Position numbers and translations under genes: made by a program. Below are positions 52,287 through 64,000 of a stretch of DNA of 64,000 nt, in pieces. Numbering within the stretch: the first letter of the stretch is position 1; every line of letters begins with the position of its first letter. The notes beneath the pieces were generated by a model. The model saw only the letters and a list, made by a program, of their open reading frames with translations, did no database searches and had not been told where the DNA came from. Source of the stretch: Fulvimonas sp. R45 (lineage in GTDB: Bacteria > Pseudomonadota > Gammaproteobacteria > Xanthomonadales > Rhodanobacteraceae). The stretch lies in the NCBI RefSeq assembly GCF_030504985.1, contig NZ_JASERU010000008.1, forward strand, positions 1-64,000. The letters are read 5' to 3'.

Positions 52287-54404
52287 ATGCCCGCCCGCAG
52301 CACGCCCGCCACCGTCCCGTCCCGCACCGACCCCGGCCTGTCGCCGGTCGGCGCGCTGCCGGGCGTCGGCCCGGCACTGGCCGACGCGCTCGCGAAGCTG
52401 GGGCTGGAGCAGGTGCAGGACCTGTGGTTCCACCTGCCGCTGCGCTACGAGGACCGCACCCGCGTCGCCGCGATCGCCGACCTGCGTCCCGGCGAGACGG
52501 CCCAGGTGGTCGGCGCGGTGGAGGCGGTGGAGCGCGGCTTCCGCTATCGGCCGCAGTTGAAGGTGGCGATCGGCGACGCGTCGCGGCAGACCCTGCTGCT
52601 GCGCTTCTTCCATTTCCATCGCGCGCAGGCGGACCTGCTGCGCCCCGGCGTGCGGCTGCTCTGTTTCGGCGAGGTGCGCCAGGGCGCGCACGGGCTGGAG
52701 ATGGTGCATCCGCAGTACCGCCGCCTGGGTGACGACGAGGCGGTGGCGGTGGAGGACCGGTTGAGCCCGGTCTACCCCGCCACCGAGGGCCTGGGCCAGA
52801 AGCGCCTGGCCGGGACCGTGGCGAAGGCGCTGGCGCTGTTGCCCGGGGCGACGCAACTGGAATTGATCCCCGCCGCGCTGTGTGCGGAGCACGGCCTGGC
52901 TTCGCTGCGCGATGCGCTGCTCTACGTGCACCGCCCGCCGCCCGACGCGGCGCTGGCGCAACTGGCGCAGGGCCGCCACCCCGCCCAGCAGCGGCTGGCC
53001 TTCGAGGAACTGCTGGCCCAGCACATCGGCCTGAAGCGCATGCGCGCCGCGGTGCGCCGCCGGCACGCGCCCGTGCTGGACGGCGACGGCCGGCTGCGCC
53101 GGGCCATGCTGGCCGCGCTGCCGTTCCGCCTGACCGCCGCGCAGCAGCGGGTGGGCGACGAGGTACTGGACGACCTGGCCTGCCCGAAGCCGATGCTGCG
53201 GCTGGTGCAGGGCGACGTGGGCTCGGGCAAGACCGTGGTCGCGGCGCTGGCCGCGCTGGCGGCGGTGGAGGCCGGCCACCAGGTGGCGCTGGTGGCGCCC
53301 ACCGAGCTGCTGGCCGAGCAGCACCTGCACAACTTCCGCCACTGGCTGGAACCGCTCGGCGTGGCGGTGGAATGGCTGGCCGGCAAGGTCGCCGGCAAGG
53401 CGCGCCAGCGCGCGCTGGCGCGCGTGGCCGAGGGTGCCGCGCCGGTGGTGGTCGGCACCCATGCGCTGATGCAGGAAGGCGTGGCCTTCGCGCGGCTGGG
53501 CCTGGTGATCGTGGACGAACAGCACCGCTTCGGCGTGCAGCAGCGCCTGGCCCTGCGCGACAAGGGACGCGACGGCGAACGGGTGCCGCACCAACTGGTG
53601 CTCACCGCCACCCCGATCCCGCGCACGCTGGCGATGAGCGCCTACGCCGACCTCGACGTCTCCTCCATCGACGAGCTGCCGCCCGGGCGCACGCCGGTGC
53701 AGACCCTCGCCGTCTCCAATGCGCGCCGGGGGGAGGTGATCGAACGCATCCACGCCGCCTGCGCGGAAGGCCGCCAGGCGTACTGGGTGTGCACGCTGAT
53801 CGAGGAGTCGGAGCAACTGCGCGCGCAGGCCGCCGAGGTGGCGCACGCCGAGCTGTCCGCCGCGCTGGAAGGCTGCCGGGTCGGGCTGATCCACGGCCGC
53901 ATGAAGCCGAAGGAGAAGCAGGCGGTGATGGACGCCTTCAAGACCGGGGAGCTGGCCGTGCTGGTGGCCACCACGGTAATCGAGGTGGGCGTGGACGTGC
54001 CCAACGCCAGCCTGATGGTGATCGAGAACAGCGAGCGCCTGGGCCTAGCCCAGCTGCATCAGCTGCGCGGCCGGGTCGGGCGTGGCGCGGTCGCCTCCAG
54101 TTGCGTGCTGCTGTACCAGCCGCCGCTGGGCCAGCTGGCGCGCGAGCGGCTGGCCGTGATGCGCGAGACCAACGACGGCTTCCGCATCGCCGAGAAGGAC
54201 CTGGAGCTGCGCGGCCCCGGCGAGGTGCTGGGCACGCGCCAGACCGGCCAGCTCGCCTTCCGCATCGCCGACCTGGCGCGGGACGCGCACCTGCTGCCGG
54301 CCGTGCAGCAGGTGGGCGAACGCATGCTGGCGCAGTATCCGGAACAGGCGACGCGGCTGATGCAGCGCTGGGTCGGCGGCGCGGCGCGCTACGCCCAGGC
54401 ATAG
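52287..54404 (+). CDS. recG: ATP-dependent DNA helicase RecG
   Basis: RecG reverses stalled forks and branch-migrates Holliday junctions. The 705-residue protein has the wedge/OB domain (RYEDRTRVAAIADLRPGETA), Walker A QGDVGSGKTVVA, the DEQH-type box VIVDEQHRFGVQQR and the C-terminal motif QLHQLRGRVGRG. It is of normal length. It is the last of the spoT-ridA-recG run; 79 bases separate it from the next gene. Confidence 0.97.
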   Translation: MPARSTPATVPSRTDPGLSPVGALPGVGPALADALAKLGLEQVQDLWFHLPLRYEDRTRVAAIADLRPGETAQVVGAVEAVERGFRYRPQLKVAIGDASRQTLLLRFFHFHRAQADLLRPGVRLLCFGEVRQGAHGLEMVHPQYRRLGDDEAVAVEDRLSPVYPATEGLGQKRLAGTVAKALALLPGATQLELIPAALCAEHGLASLRDALLYVHRPPPDAALAQLAQGRHPAQQRLAFEELLAQHIGLKRMRAAVRRRHAPVLDGDGRLRRAMLAALPFRLTAAQQRVGDEVLDDLACPKPMLRLVQGDVGSGKTVVAALAALAAVEAGHQVALVAPTELLAEQHLHNFRHWLEPLGVAVEWLAGKVAGKARQRALARVAEGAAPVVVGTHALMQEGVAFARLGLVIVDEQHRFGVQQRLALRDKGRDGERVPHQLVLTATPIPRTLAMSAYADLDVSSIDELPPGRTPVQTLAVSNARRGEVIERIHAACAEGRQAYWVCTLIEESEQLRAQAAEVAHAELSAALEGCRVGLIHGRMKPKEKQAVMDAFKTGELAVLVATTVIEVGVDVPNASLMVIENSERLGLAQLHQLRGRVGRGAVASSCVLLYQPPLGQLARERLAVMRETNDGFRIAEKDLELRGPGEVLGTRQTGQLAFRIADLARDAHLLPAVQQVGERMLAQYPEQATRLMQRWVGGAARYAQA

Positions 54405-54483
54405 TTTTTGCGATCATCCATGATCGAACATCAGACGGCAGCCATCCTTGGCCGCACTTTTCAATTCCGGTAACCCTCCATTC

Positions 54484-55425
54484 ATGAGCACCATGAGCAA
54501 GCCGCACCTGCTGATCGACACCGACCCCGGCGTGGACGACGCCCTCGCCATCCTGATGGCCCACGCCCATGCCGACGTGGCGGGCCTCAGCGTCGCCGCC
54601 GGCAACGTCGGCCTGGGCCATACCGTGCGCAACGCGCGCACCCTGGTCGACCTGCTCGGCGCGGACACGCCAGTGTTCCCGGGCTGCCCGTCGCCGCTGG
54701 TGCGCGCCCCGGACGAGGACGCGGCCTTCGTGCACGGCCTGGACGGCTTCGGCGACGTGGGCTTTCCCGAACCCGCCGTGCCGGCGGCGGACGAGGCGGC
54801 GGCACTGGCGCTGCTGCGTCTCACCCGCGAACGGCCGGGCGAACTGACCCTGGTGGCGCTGGCGCCGCTGACCAACCTGGCGCTGGCGCTGCGGCTGGAC
54901 CCGACGCTGCCGCAGCGGGTGAAGCGGCTGGTGGTGATGGGCGGCGCGGTGACCGGCCACGGCAACACCGGCAAGGTGCCGGCCGAGTTCAACGTCGGCT
55001 TCGACCCCGAGGCGGCGCACGTGGTGTTCGAGAGCTTCCCGGAGTTCGACTTGGTCGACTGGGAAGCCACCCTGCGGCACGCCTTCGACGAGGCGGAGTT
55101 CGACCGCTGGCTGGCCGCCGGCGACCGCCGCGCCGGCTTCTTCGGCCAGGTGTTCGGCACCGCGCGCGCCTACAACGCCGGGCATGGCCGGCACGGCATC
55201 GTGGCGGCCGATGCGCTGGCGATGGCGGTGGCGATCGACCCGTCCATCGTCACCCGCAGCGAACGCCGCCACGTGGCGGTGGAGCTGGACGGGCGGCTCA
55301 CCCGTGGCGCCACCGTGGTGGACTGGGCCGGCCGGCTGGGCCACCCGGCCAACGCCAACGTGGTGCTGGACGTGGACCAGGCGCGATTTGCCGCCATGGT
55401 GCGGCGGGCGCTCGGGGCGGGTTGA
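54484..55425 (+). CDS. Inosine/uridine-preferring nucleoside hydrolase
   Basis: The 313-residue enzyme hydrolyses ribonucleosides to base and ribose. The calcium-binding signature is [18 protein letters not shown] at the N-terminus, followed by [28 protein letters not shown] and [16 protein letters not shown]. The late Asp/His residues are in [18 protein letters not shown] 54484 (or a close second ATG at 54493) fits the family start. Specificity (inosine, uridine or other) cannot be told. Confidence 0.9.
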   Translation: MSTMSKPHLLIDTDPGVDDALAILMAHAHADVAGLSVAAGNVGLGHTVRNARTLVDLLGADTPVFPGCPSPLVRAPDEDAAFVHGLDGFGDVGFPEPAVPAADEAAALALLRLTRERPGELTLVALAPLTNLALALRLDPTLPQRVKRLVVMGGAVTGHGNTGKVPAEFNVGFDPEAAHVVFESFPEFDLVDWEATLRHAFDEAEFDRWLAAGDRRAGFFGQVFGTARAYNAGHGRHGIVAADALAMAVAIDPSIVTRSERRHVAVELDGRLTRGATVVDWAGRLGHPANANVVLDVDQARFAAMVRRALGAG

Positions 55426-55528
55426 GCCGGTCGGCGGCATGGCAGGAACAGAAGAAGGCTTCCCGGCAGCCCCTCCCCCGGCAGGACCGGCGGAGGGAAT
55501 CGCAGCCCGTTCCCCGTTCCTACGCAAG

Positions 55529-55558
55529 TTGACCCCGCCATCACCCGCCCGCTACAAT
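55529..55558 (+). promoter_or_regulatory. Putative sigma-70 promoter of rpmE2
   Basis: TTGACC (55529-55534) and TACAAT (55553-55558) are 18 bases apart and lie 33 bases before the rpmE2 ATG. Both hexamers differ from the consensus by one base. Confidence 0.65.
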
Positions 55559-55591
55559 GCCGCTCTTTTCACCCACCGCTTTGAGTCCGCC

Positions 55592-55837
55592 ATGAAGCCC
55601 GATATCCATCCGAACTATCGCCCGGTGGTGTTCCAGGACCTGTCGTCCGAGTTCGCGTTCCTGACGCGCTCGACGATCGCGACCAAGGAAACCATCAAGT
55701 GGGAGGACGGCAACGAGTACCCGCTGGTCAAGGTGGATATCTCCAGCCACTCGCACCCGTTCTACACCGGCAAGCAGAAGACGCTGGACGTGGGCGGCCG
55801 CGTGGACAAGTTCCGCCGCCGCTACGCGCAGAAGTAG
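55592..55837 (+). CDS. rpmE2: 50S ribosomal protein L31, type B (zinc-free)
   Basis: The 81-residue protein begins [20 protein letters not shown] and contains [17 protein letters not shown] and [11 protein letters not shown], the type B form. It lacks the CxxC zinc motif of type A L31. In enterobacteria this paralogue replaces type A under zinc limitation under Zur control; in Xanthomonadales type B is commonly the main form, from memory. I see no clear Zur box. A terminator follows. Confidence 0.95.
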   Translation: MKPDIHPNYRPVVFQDLSSEFAFLTRSTIATKETIKWEDGNEYPLVKVDISSHSHPFYTGKQKTLDVGGRVDKFRRRYAQK

Positions 55838-55877
55838 GCGCGGGCTTCCGGCCGCCGGCCGGGTTGGCAAATGCAAG

Positions 55878-55913
55878 GCACGGGGCGGGCCGTCGGCTCG
55901 CCCCGTGCGTTTT
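55878..55913 (+). terminator. Rho-independent terminator after rpmE2
   Basis: A 10-bp stem (GCACGGGGCG with CGCCCCGTGC) around an 11-base loop is followed by GTTTTT. Confidence 0.85.
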
Positions 55914-56084
55914 TGCGTCTGCAGCCGCGCCGGTCTTGGACCATCCGCGAACGGATGTCCGGTCGGCATTGTGCGATAATGCACAGGTTGCATCGTCCGG
56001 TTCCCCGCCGCGATGCCCCTTTCCCCCCGCCCGCCATGCCCCCTGGGCGCGGCCGGCGGCGCCATTTGCCGTAAGGAGGTTTCC

Positions 56085-57380
56085 GTGTCCGATACCAAGA
56101 CCGTCAAACTGGTGGACGAGTCGAACAACCGCAGTAGCGAGCTGCCGCTGGTCAGCGGTACGCTCGGCCCGGCCTGCATCGACATCGCCACGCTCTACAA
56201 GGACACGGGCCACTTCACCTACGACGTCGGCTACGGCAGCACCGCCAGCACCAAGAGCGCAATCACCTACATCGACGGCGACAAGGGCGTGCTGCTGTAC
56301 CGCGGCTACCCGATCGAGCAGTTGGCCGAGAAGTCCAGCTTCCTGGAGGTGGCCTACCTGCTGCTCAACGGCGAGCTGCCCTCGAAGGACGAGTTCGCCA
56401 GCTTCGAGCACGACGTCTCGCATCACACGATGATGCACGAGTCGCTGAAGGACTTCTTCAAGGGCTTCCACCACGACGCGCACCCGATGGCGATGCTGGC
56501 CGCCGCGGTGGCCTCGCTGTCGGCGTTCTACCACGACAACCTGGACGTGGACGACCCGGCCGACCGCAAGCTGGCCGCGATCCGCCTGATCGCCAAGATG
56601 CCGACCATCGCCGCGGCCTGCTACCGCTATTCCATCGGCTGGCCGTTCCGCTACCCGCGCAACAACCTCGAGTACGTCGACCGCTTCCTGCACATGATGT
56701 TCGAGGTGCCCAGCGAGCCGCTGCAGATGAGCCCGGTGGCCGCCAAGGCGCTGGACCTCTTGTTCATCCTGCACGCCGACCACGAGCAGAATGCCTCCAC
56801 CTCCACCGTGCGCCTGGTCGGTTCCACCGGCGCCAATCCCTACGCCTCGGTGGCCGCGGGCATCACCGCGCTGTGGGGCCCGGCACACGGCGGCGCCAAC
56901 GAGGCGGTGCTGAAGATGCTGGAGGAGATCGGCAGCCCGGACAAGGTCGAGACCGCGGTCAAGCGTGCCAAGGACAAGAACGACAGCTTCCGCCTGATGG
57001 GCTTCGGCCATCGCGTCTACAAGAACTTCGACCCGCGCGCCAAGATCATCCGCGAGATGTGCCACAAGGTGCTGGCCGAGCTGGGCGTGAGCGACCCGCT
57101 GCTGGACGTGGCGATGAAGCTGGAGGAGGCCGCGCTGAAGGACGAGTACTTCGTCGAGCGCAAGCTGTATCCGAACGTCGACTTCTACTCGGGCATCATC
57201 TACAAGGCGCTGGGCATCCCCACCGAGATGTTCACCGTGATGTTCGCCATCGCCCGCACCGCCGGCTGGATCGCGCACTGGATCGAGCAGCACGAGACCC
57301 CCGGGGCGCGCATCGGCCGCCCGCGCCAGATCTATACCGGCCACGACGTGCGCGACTACGTGCCGTCGGACAAGCGCTGA
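56085..57380 (+). CDS. gltA: Citrate synthase
   Basis: Type II citrate synthase condenses acetyl-CoA and oxaloacetate at the entry to the TCA cycle. The 431-residue protein (E. coli 427) shows [20 protein letters not shown], the His-containing [16 protein letters not shown] and [15 protein letters not shown], and the late active-site segment [18 protein letters not shown] 56085 follows a perfect AAGGAGG site at 56073-56079; earlier in-frame starts lack one. A strong terminator follows. Confidence 0.97.
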   Translation: MSDTKTVKLVDESNNRSSELPLVSGTLGPACIDIATLYKDTGHFTYDVGYGSTASTKSAITYIDGDKGVLLYRGYPIEQLAEKSSFLEVAYLLLNGELPSKDEFASFEHDVSHHTMMHESLKDFFKGFHHDAHPMAMLAAAVASLSAFYHDNLDVDDPADRKLAAIRLIAKMPTIAAACYRYSIGWPFRYPRNNLEYVDRFLHMMFEVPSEPLQMSPVAAKALDLLFILHADHEQNASTSTVRLVGSTGANPYASVAAGITALWGPAHGGANEAVLKMLEEIGSPDKVETAVKRAKDKNDSFRLMGFGHRVYKNFDPRAKIIREMCHKVLAELGVSDPLLDVAMKLEEAALKDEYFVERKLYPNVDFYSGIIYKALGIPTEMFTVMFAIARTAGWIAHWIEQHETPGARIGRPRQIYTGHDVRDYVPSDKR

Positions 57381-57396
57381 GCGCAGCGGCTCGGAA

Positions 57397-57429
57397 CGAA
57401 AACGCCCCGGCCATGCCGGGGCGTTTTCG
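57397..57429. terminator. Bidirectional terminator after gltA
   Basis: A perfect 14-bp stem (CGAAAACGCCCCGG with CCGGGGCGTTTTCG) and a five-base loop lie between gltA and the convergent gene at 57456, with T/A tracts suited to both directions. Confidence 0.9.
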
Positions 57430-57455
57430 TCAGGGCCTCGGAAAGAAGGCGTGGC

Positions 57456-58130
57456 TCAGCGCCGGACCGCGGCCAGCATCCGTTCGAGCTCGTCGCCCGC
57501 GTCGTCGCCGGCCAGCAGTTCTTCCACCGCGGGCAGCGCGGCGCGACGCATCGGTTTTTCGTCGACGCGGTCCAGCGGCGCCTGGCGCATCGCGTCCAGC
57601 GGCAGCACGGTGAGGTCGAACGGCACTTCGTCGGCGGCGAACAGCAGCACCGGGTAATCGGCCTGGGCATCGCGGCCGAAGCGCAGGTGCCGCACCTGGG
57701 TCTCGAACGGCACGCCGCGTTCGCGCAGGAACAGGCCCACCGCCTCCGGGTCGTCGCTGAACACGTGCAGGCAGACTGCGGAGTGGGCGTCGGCGGTGCC
57801 CTCCAGCACCGCGCCGACCAGGCGCGGTTCGAAGGCGTGCAGGAAGCGCATCGCTTCCGTCGCGGCCTCCCGGCGGCGCCGCAGCAGCTGTGGCTGGCTG
57901 TCGGCGTGGAACAGGCGCTGGTGTTCGCGCAGCGCCTGCTCGATCTCCTGGTTGCGCGGCAGCGCCTGGGTGTCCAGGATGCCCAGCCGCTCGGCCGCCT
58001 TGAGCTTGGCGCGGTGGAAGTCGCGGATGCCGTGCTCGCTCATCAGTCGCGCCGCCTCCTGGGCGACGCGCACGCGGTTGCGCTGGGTGCGGTCTTGCGC
58101 GTGGATGCGGTGGTGTTCGCCTCGTGCCAT
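57456..58130 (-). CDS. Conserved protein of unknown function, possible nucleotidyltransferase fold
   Basis: The 224-residue protein has an N-terminal basic helical part (RVRVAQEAARLMSEHGIRDF, HRAKLKAAERLGI) and a central region RLVGAVLEGTADAHSAVCLH followed by VFSDDPEAVGLFLRERGVPF. I recall relatives in Pseudomonas and Xanthomonas with this same order, sometimes annotated as nucleotidyltransferase-like. The expected GS and DxD residues are not clearly present, so I do not assign an activity. It starts at ATG 58130 and is convergent with gltA. Confidence 0.82.
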   Translation of the reverse strand: MARGEHHRIHAQDRTQRNRVRVAQEAARLMSEHGIRDFHRAKLKAAERLGILDTQALPRNQEIEQALREHQRLFHADSQPQLLRRRREAATEAMRFLHAFEPRLVGAVLEGTADAHSAVCLHVFSDDPEAVGLFLRERGVPFETQVRHLRFGRDAQADYPVLLFAADEVPFDLTVLPLDAMRQAPLDRVDEKPMRRAALPAVEELLAGDDAGDELERMLAAVRR

Positions 58131-58243
58131 GCGCGGTTCCTCCGTAGCCTGCGCGGACAGGCTACACGGAAATCGCCCGCACGGGGGAAGCCGGCGGCGC
58201 GGCGTTCAGCGCCGTACCGCCGACGTATGCGCCGCGTCGACGC

Positions 58244-60793
<2,550 letters not shown>

Positions 60794-60828
60794 GTGGGTG
60801 TAGCGAGACCTGAGTCAAAACACGCCAG

Positions 60829-60834
60829 AGTATA
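60829..60834 (-). promoter_or_regulatory. Possible -10 box of mrcA
   Basis: On the minus strand TATACT lies 36 bases before the mrcA start, but the -35 region at 17-base spacing (CTGTGA) is weak. Confidence 0.35.
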
Positions 60835-60956
60835 GATGTTGCACCATTCATTCACAGGGACGACGCACCGACGGACCCCGGTGTACAGGCCGAAAACGCG
60901 ATGGCGCAAATGTGCAGACCATCACGCCATGGAGTCGAGAAAGATCGCGTAGGCCG

Positions 60957-62098
<1,142 letters not shown>

Positions 62099-62099
<1 letters not shown>

Positions 62100-62788
62100 T
62101 GACCCGCATCAACCTACTCCCGTGGCGCGCCGAGCGCCGCAAGCAGCGCGAGCGCGAATTCTTCATGCAGCTGGGCGCCGCCTTCGTGGCCGGCGTCCTG
62201 TTCGTGCTGCTGTGGTCGTTCTGGATGGGCATGCGCATCGACAACCAGAACGAACGCAACGCCTACCTGCAGAACGAGATCAAGCAGGTGGACGTGAAGA
62301 TCACCAAGATCAACGAGCTCGACCGGGTCCGTTCGCAGTTGCTGGCGCGCAAGCAGATCATCGAGCAGCTGCAGGCCAACCGTTCGCAGATGGTCCACCT
62401 GTTCGACGAGCTGGTGAAGACCATCCCCTCCAGCGCGCGTCTCTCCGAGCTGAAGCAGAACGGCCAGTCGATGGTGCTCAACGGCGTGGCCCAGTCCAAC
62501 GCCAGCGTGGCCGAGTACATGCGCAACATCGAGGACTCGCCCTGGATGGGGCACGCCGACCTCAGCAAGACCGAGAACACCCACGCCTCCACCCGCATGC
62601 CCTACAGCTTCGGCCTGACCGTGGCCCTGAACCGGCCCAAGCAGGACGAGGACGGCAAGGACAAGGCCGGCAAGGCCGCGCCGGATACGAAGACGGGCGC
62701 GCCCGCGGTCTCGGCGACGCCGGCGAAGCCCGCCGCTGCGCCCGCAGCCGCTCCCGCCCATGACGTCGCCAAGGGAGGGGCCAAGTGA
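62099..62788 (+). CDS. pilN: Type IV pilus inner-membrane protein PilN
   Basis: PilN starts with the conserved PilM-binding peptide MTRINLLPWRAERRKQRE, then one membrane helix (about 22-44), a coiled coil and a periplasmic ferredoxin-like domain. The 229-residue protein ends in an Ala/Pro/Lys-rich tail (from about 185) that is longer than in Pseudomonas PilN. It forms heterodimers with PilO. Confidence 0.94.
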
Positions 62789-63459
62789 TGAAACTCCTCG
62801 ACGACCTGCGCAATCTCGACCGCAACAACATTGGCGGCTGGCCGAAGTCGGTCAAGGTCTTCTTCACCGTGCTGGTGTTCGCCGTCATCGCGTTCTTCGG
62901 CTGGTACCTGCACGTCAGCAACCAGCAGGACGAGCTGGCCTCCCTGGCGAACAAGGAAATACAGCTCAAGCAGGAATTCGCACAGAAGCAGGCCAAGGCG
63001 GTCAACCTCGAGGCGCTGCAGCAGCAGCTCGGCGAGATGAAGGACATGCTGCGCCAGCTGCTGCGCCAGCTGCCCAGCAAGACCGAGATGCCGGAACTGC
63101 TGGTGGACATCTCGCAGGCCGCGCTGTCGGCCGGCCTGGAAACCGACCTGTTCCAGCCGGGTCCCGAAACGCCGAAGGACTTCTACGCCGAGAAGCCGAT
63201 CAAGCTGAAGATGGTCGGCACCTACCACCAGTTCGGCACCTTCATCAGCGACGTGGCCTCGCTGCCACGGGTGGTGATCCTGACCATGCACGACGTGTCG
63301 CTGACGCCGCTGCACGCGCCGGCCAAGGGCGCGGAGCCGACCGCCAACGAGCAGCTGGTGCTGCAGGGTACGGTGAAGACCTACCGCTATCTCGACGACA
63401 GCGAAACGAACGAGGGCGGCAAGAAACCGGCCCACGGCAAGGCGAGGGCGCGGAAATGA
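62788..63459 (+). CDS. pilO: Type IV pilus inner-membrane protein PilO
   Basis: The 223-residue protein has an N-terminal cytoplasmic stretch (LLDDLRNLDRNNIGGWPKSV), one membrane helix (about 22-42), a coiled coil and a C-terminal ferredoxin-like domain with YHQFGTFISDVASLPRVVIL. It partners PilN and binds PilP. The ATG at 62788 shares its A with the pilN stop. Confidence 0.94.
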   Translation: MKLLDDLRNLDRNNIGGWPKSVKVFFTVLVFAVIAFFGWYLHVSNQQDELASLANKEIQLKQEFAQKQAKAVNLEALQQQLGEMKDMLRQLLRQLPSKTEMPELLVDISQAALSAGLETDLFQPGPETPKDFYAEKPIKLKMVGTYHQFGTFISDVASLPRVVILTMHDVSLTPLHAPAKGAEPTANEQLVLQGTVKTYRYLDDSETNEGGKKPAHGKARARK

Positions 63460-63992
63460 ACATCATCGCTGCCATCAAGCCCGCCCGCGCGGCCCGCGCC
63501 GCGCTGATGCTGGGCGCCGCCCTGGTGCTGGGCGGCTGCACCCGCGGCACGTCCGACCTGCGCGCCTGGGTGGCGCACGAAAAGTCGCTGAAGGGCGCGC
63601 CGCTGCCGCCGCTGCCGGTGATCAAGACCTTCGAGACCTTCACCTATCAGGACCAGGACAAGCGTGACCCGTTCAGTCCGAGCCCGGCGGAGGAGCAATC
63701 CAGCGCCTCCGGGCCGCGGCCCGACCAGGACCGGCCCAAGCAGCCACTGGAGATGTTCGCGCTGGACAGCCTGAAGATGGTCGGCACCATCGGTGTCGGC
63801 AAGGGCATCCAGGCGCTGATCAAGGATCCGGGCGGCGTGATCCACCGCGTCACCGTCAACGAGTACATGGGCCAGAACTACGGCCATGTCACCACGGTGG
63901 CGCCGGACCACGTGGACCTGGTCGAACTGGTTCCCAACGGCAATGGTGGCTGGATGGAACGTCCCGCCAGCATCGCGCTCGGCGAGAAATAG
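63456..63992 (+). CDS. pilP: Type IV pilus lipoprotein PilP
   Basis: PilP is an inner-membrane lipoprotein whose beta-sandwich domain binds the secretin PilQ. The 178 residues begin with a lipoprotein signal (lipobox VLGGC at about residues 22-26), then a flexible linker with YQDQDKRDPFSPSP, and a C-terminal beta domain (LDSLKMVGTIGVGKGIQALI). It overlaps pilO by four bases; pilQ should follow just beyond the window. Confidence 0.94.
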   Translation: MNIIAAIKPARAARAALMLGAALVLGGCTRGTSDLRAWVAHEKSLKGAPLPPLPVIKTFETFTYQDQDKRDPFSPSPAEEQSSASGPRPDQDRPKQPLEMFALDSLKMVGTIGVGKGIQALIKDPGGVIHRVTVNEYMGQNYGHVTTVAPDHVDLVELVPNGNGGWMERPASIALGEK

Positions 63993-64000
63993 GCTTACAG

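Overview
This window comes from a high-GC (roughly 70%) gammaproteobacterium of the Xanthomonadales/Lysobacterales, most likely the Rhodanobacteraceae (Rhodanobacter, Dyella, Luteibacter or Frateuria type). The evidence is a Clp-type CRP regulator beside speD and coq7, the rplM-rpsI pair, the zapA-6S RNA-fau and ygfB-pepP blocks, an rph-rdgB-hemW block, rpoZ-spoT-ridA-recG, and divergent mrcA/pilMNOP. The genus is inferred from gene order and protein character and cannot be fixed from the sequence alone.

Left part (1-18.6 kb): the end of an IS5-type element, then housekeeping genes. These are clp, speD, coq7, rplM-rpsI, tRNA-Gln(CUG), a ClC chloride channel/antiporter with CBS domains, a membrane-anchored GH30 glycosidase, rpiA, an EVE-domain gene, fau, 6S RNA, zapA, a ZapB-like small protein, ygfB-pepP, pepQ, hemW, an AbrB-Doc toxin-antitoxin pair whose toxin has lost its catalytic histidine, rdgB, a GNAT gene, rph and yicC.

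Middle (18.8-43.4 kb): a two-component pair (soluble histidine kinase and LuxR-type regulator), then a long co-directional run encoding an extracellular-type contractile injection system (eCIS, Pvc/Afp-like). In order it holds a DUF4255 protein, an unknown, one sheath, two tube proteins, DUF5908, LysM, VgrG-like spike, PAAR tip, gp25-like, baseplate J-like, a fibre-like unknown, a Pvc12-like protein, a CIS tape-measure protein and an AAA+ ATPase. After the ATPase comes a secreted/membrane protein with an Ig-like and a GH18-like region and C-terminal membrane helices, then a cargo region. The cargo region has a 65-residue leader-like protein, a 198-bp MITE, a DUF4157 protein with a nuclease-like C-terminus, and a leader plus WHH-nuclease protein. 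The cargo genes are visibly AT-richer than the structural genes. The cluster sits between yicC and gmk, which are neighbours in many gammaproteobacteria, so it looks like an insertion.

Right part (43.7-64 kb): gmk, the mla phospholipid transport operon (mlaFEDCB, with mlaA convergent), rpoZ-spoT, ridA, recG, a nucleoside hydrolase, rpmE2 (zinc-free L31), gltA, a conserved protein of unknown function, penicillin-binding protein 1A (mrcA) and the start of the type IV pilus assembly operon pilMNOP, which runs off the end before pilQ.

The eCIS is the most interesting part. It has a single sheath gene, a candidate membrane anchor encoded in the operon, a candidate operator upstream, and a modular cargo cassette whose proteins share a leader but carry different toxin ends.
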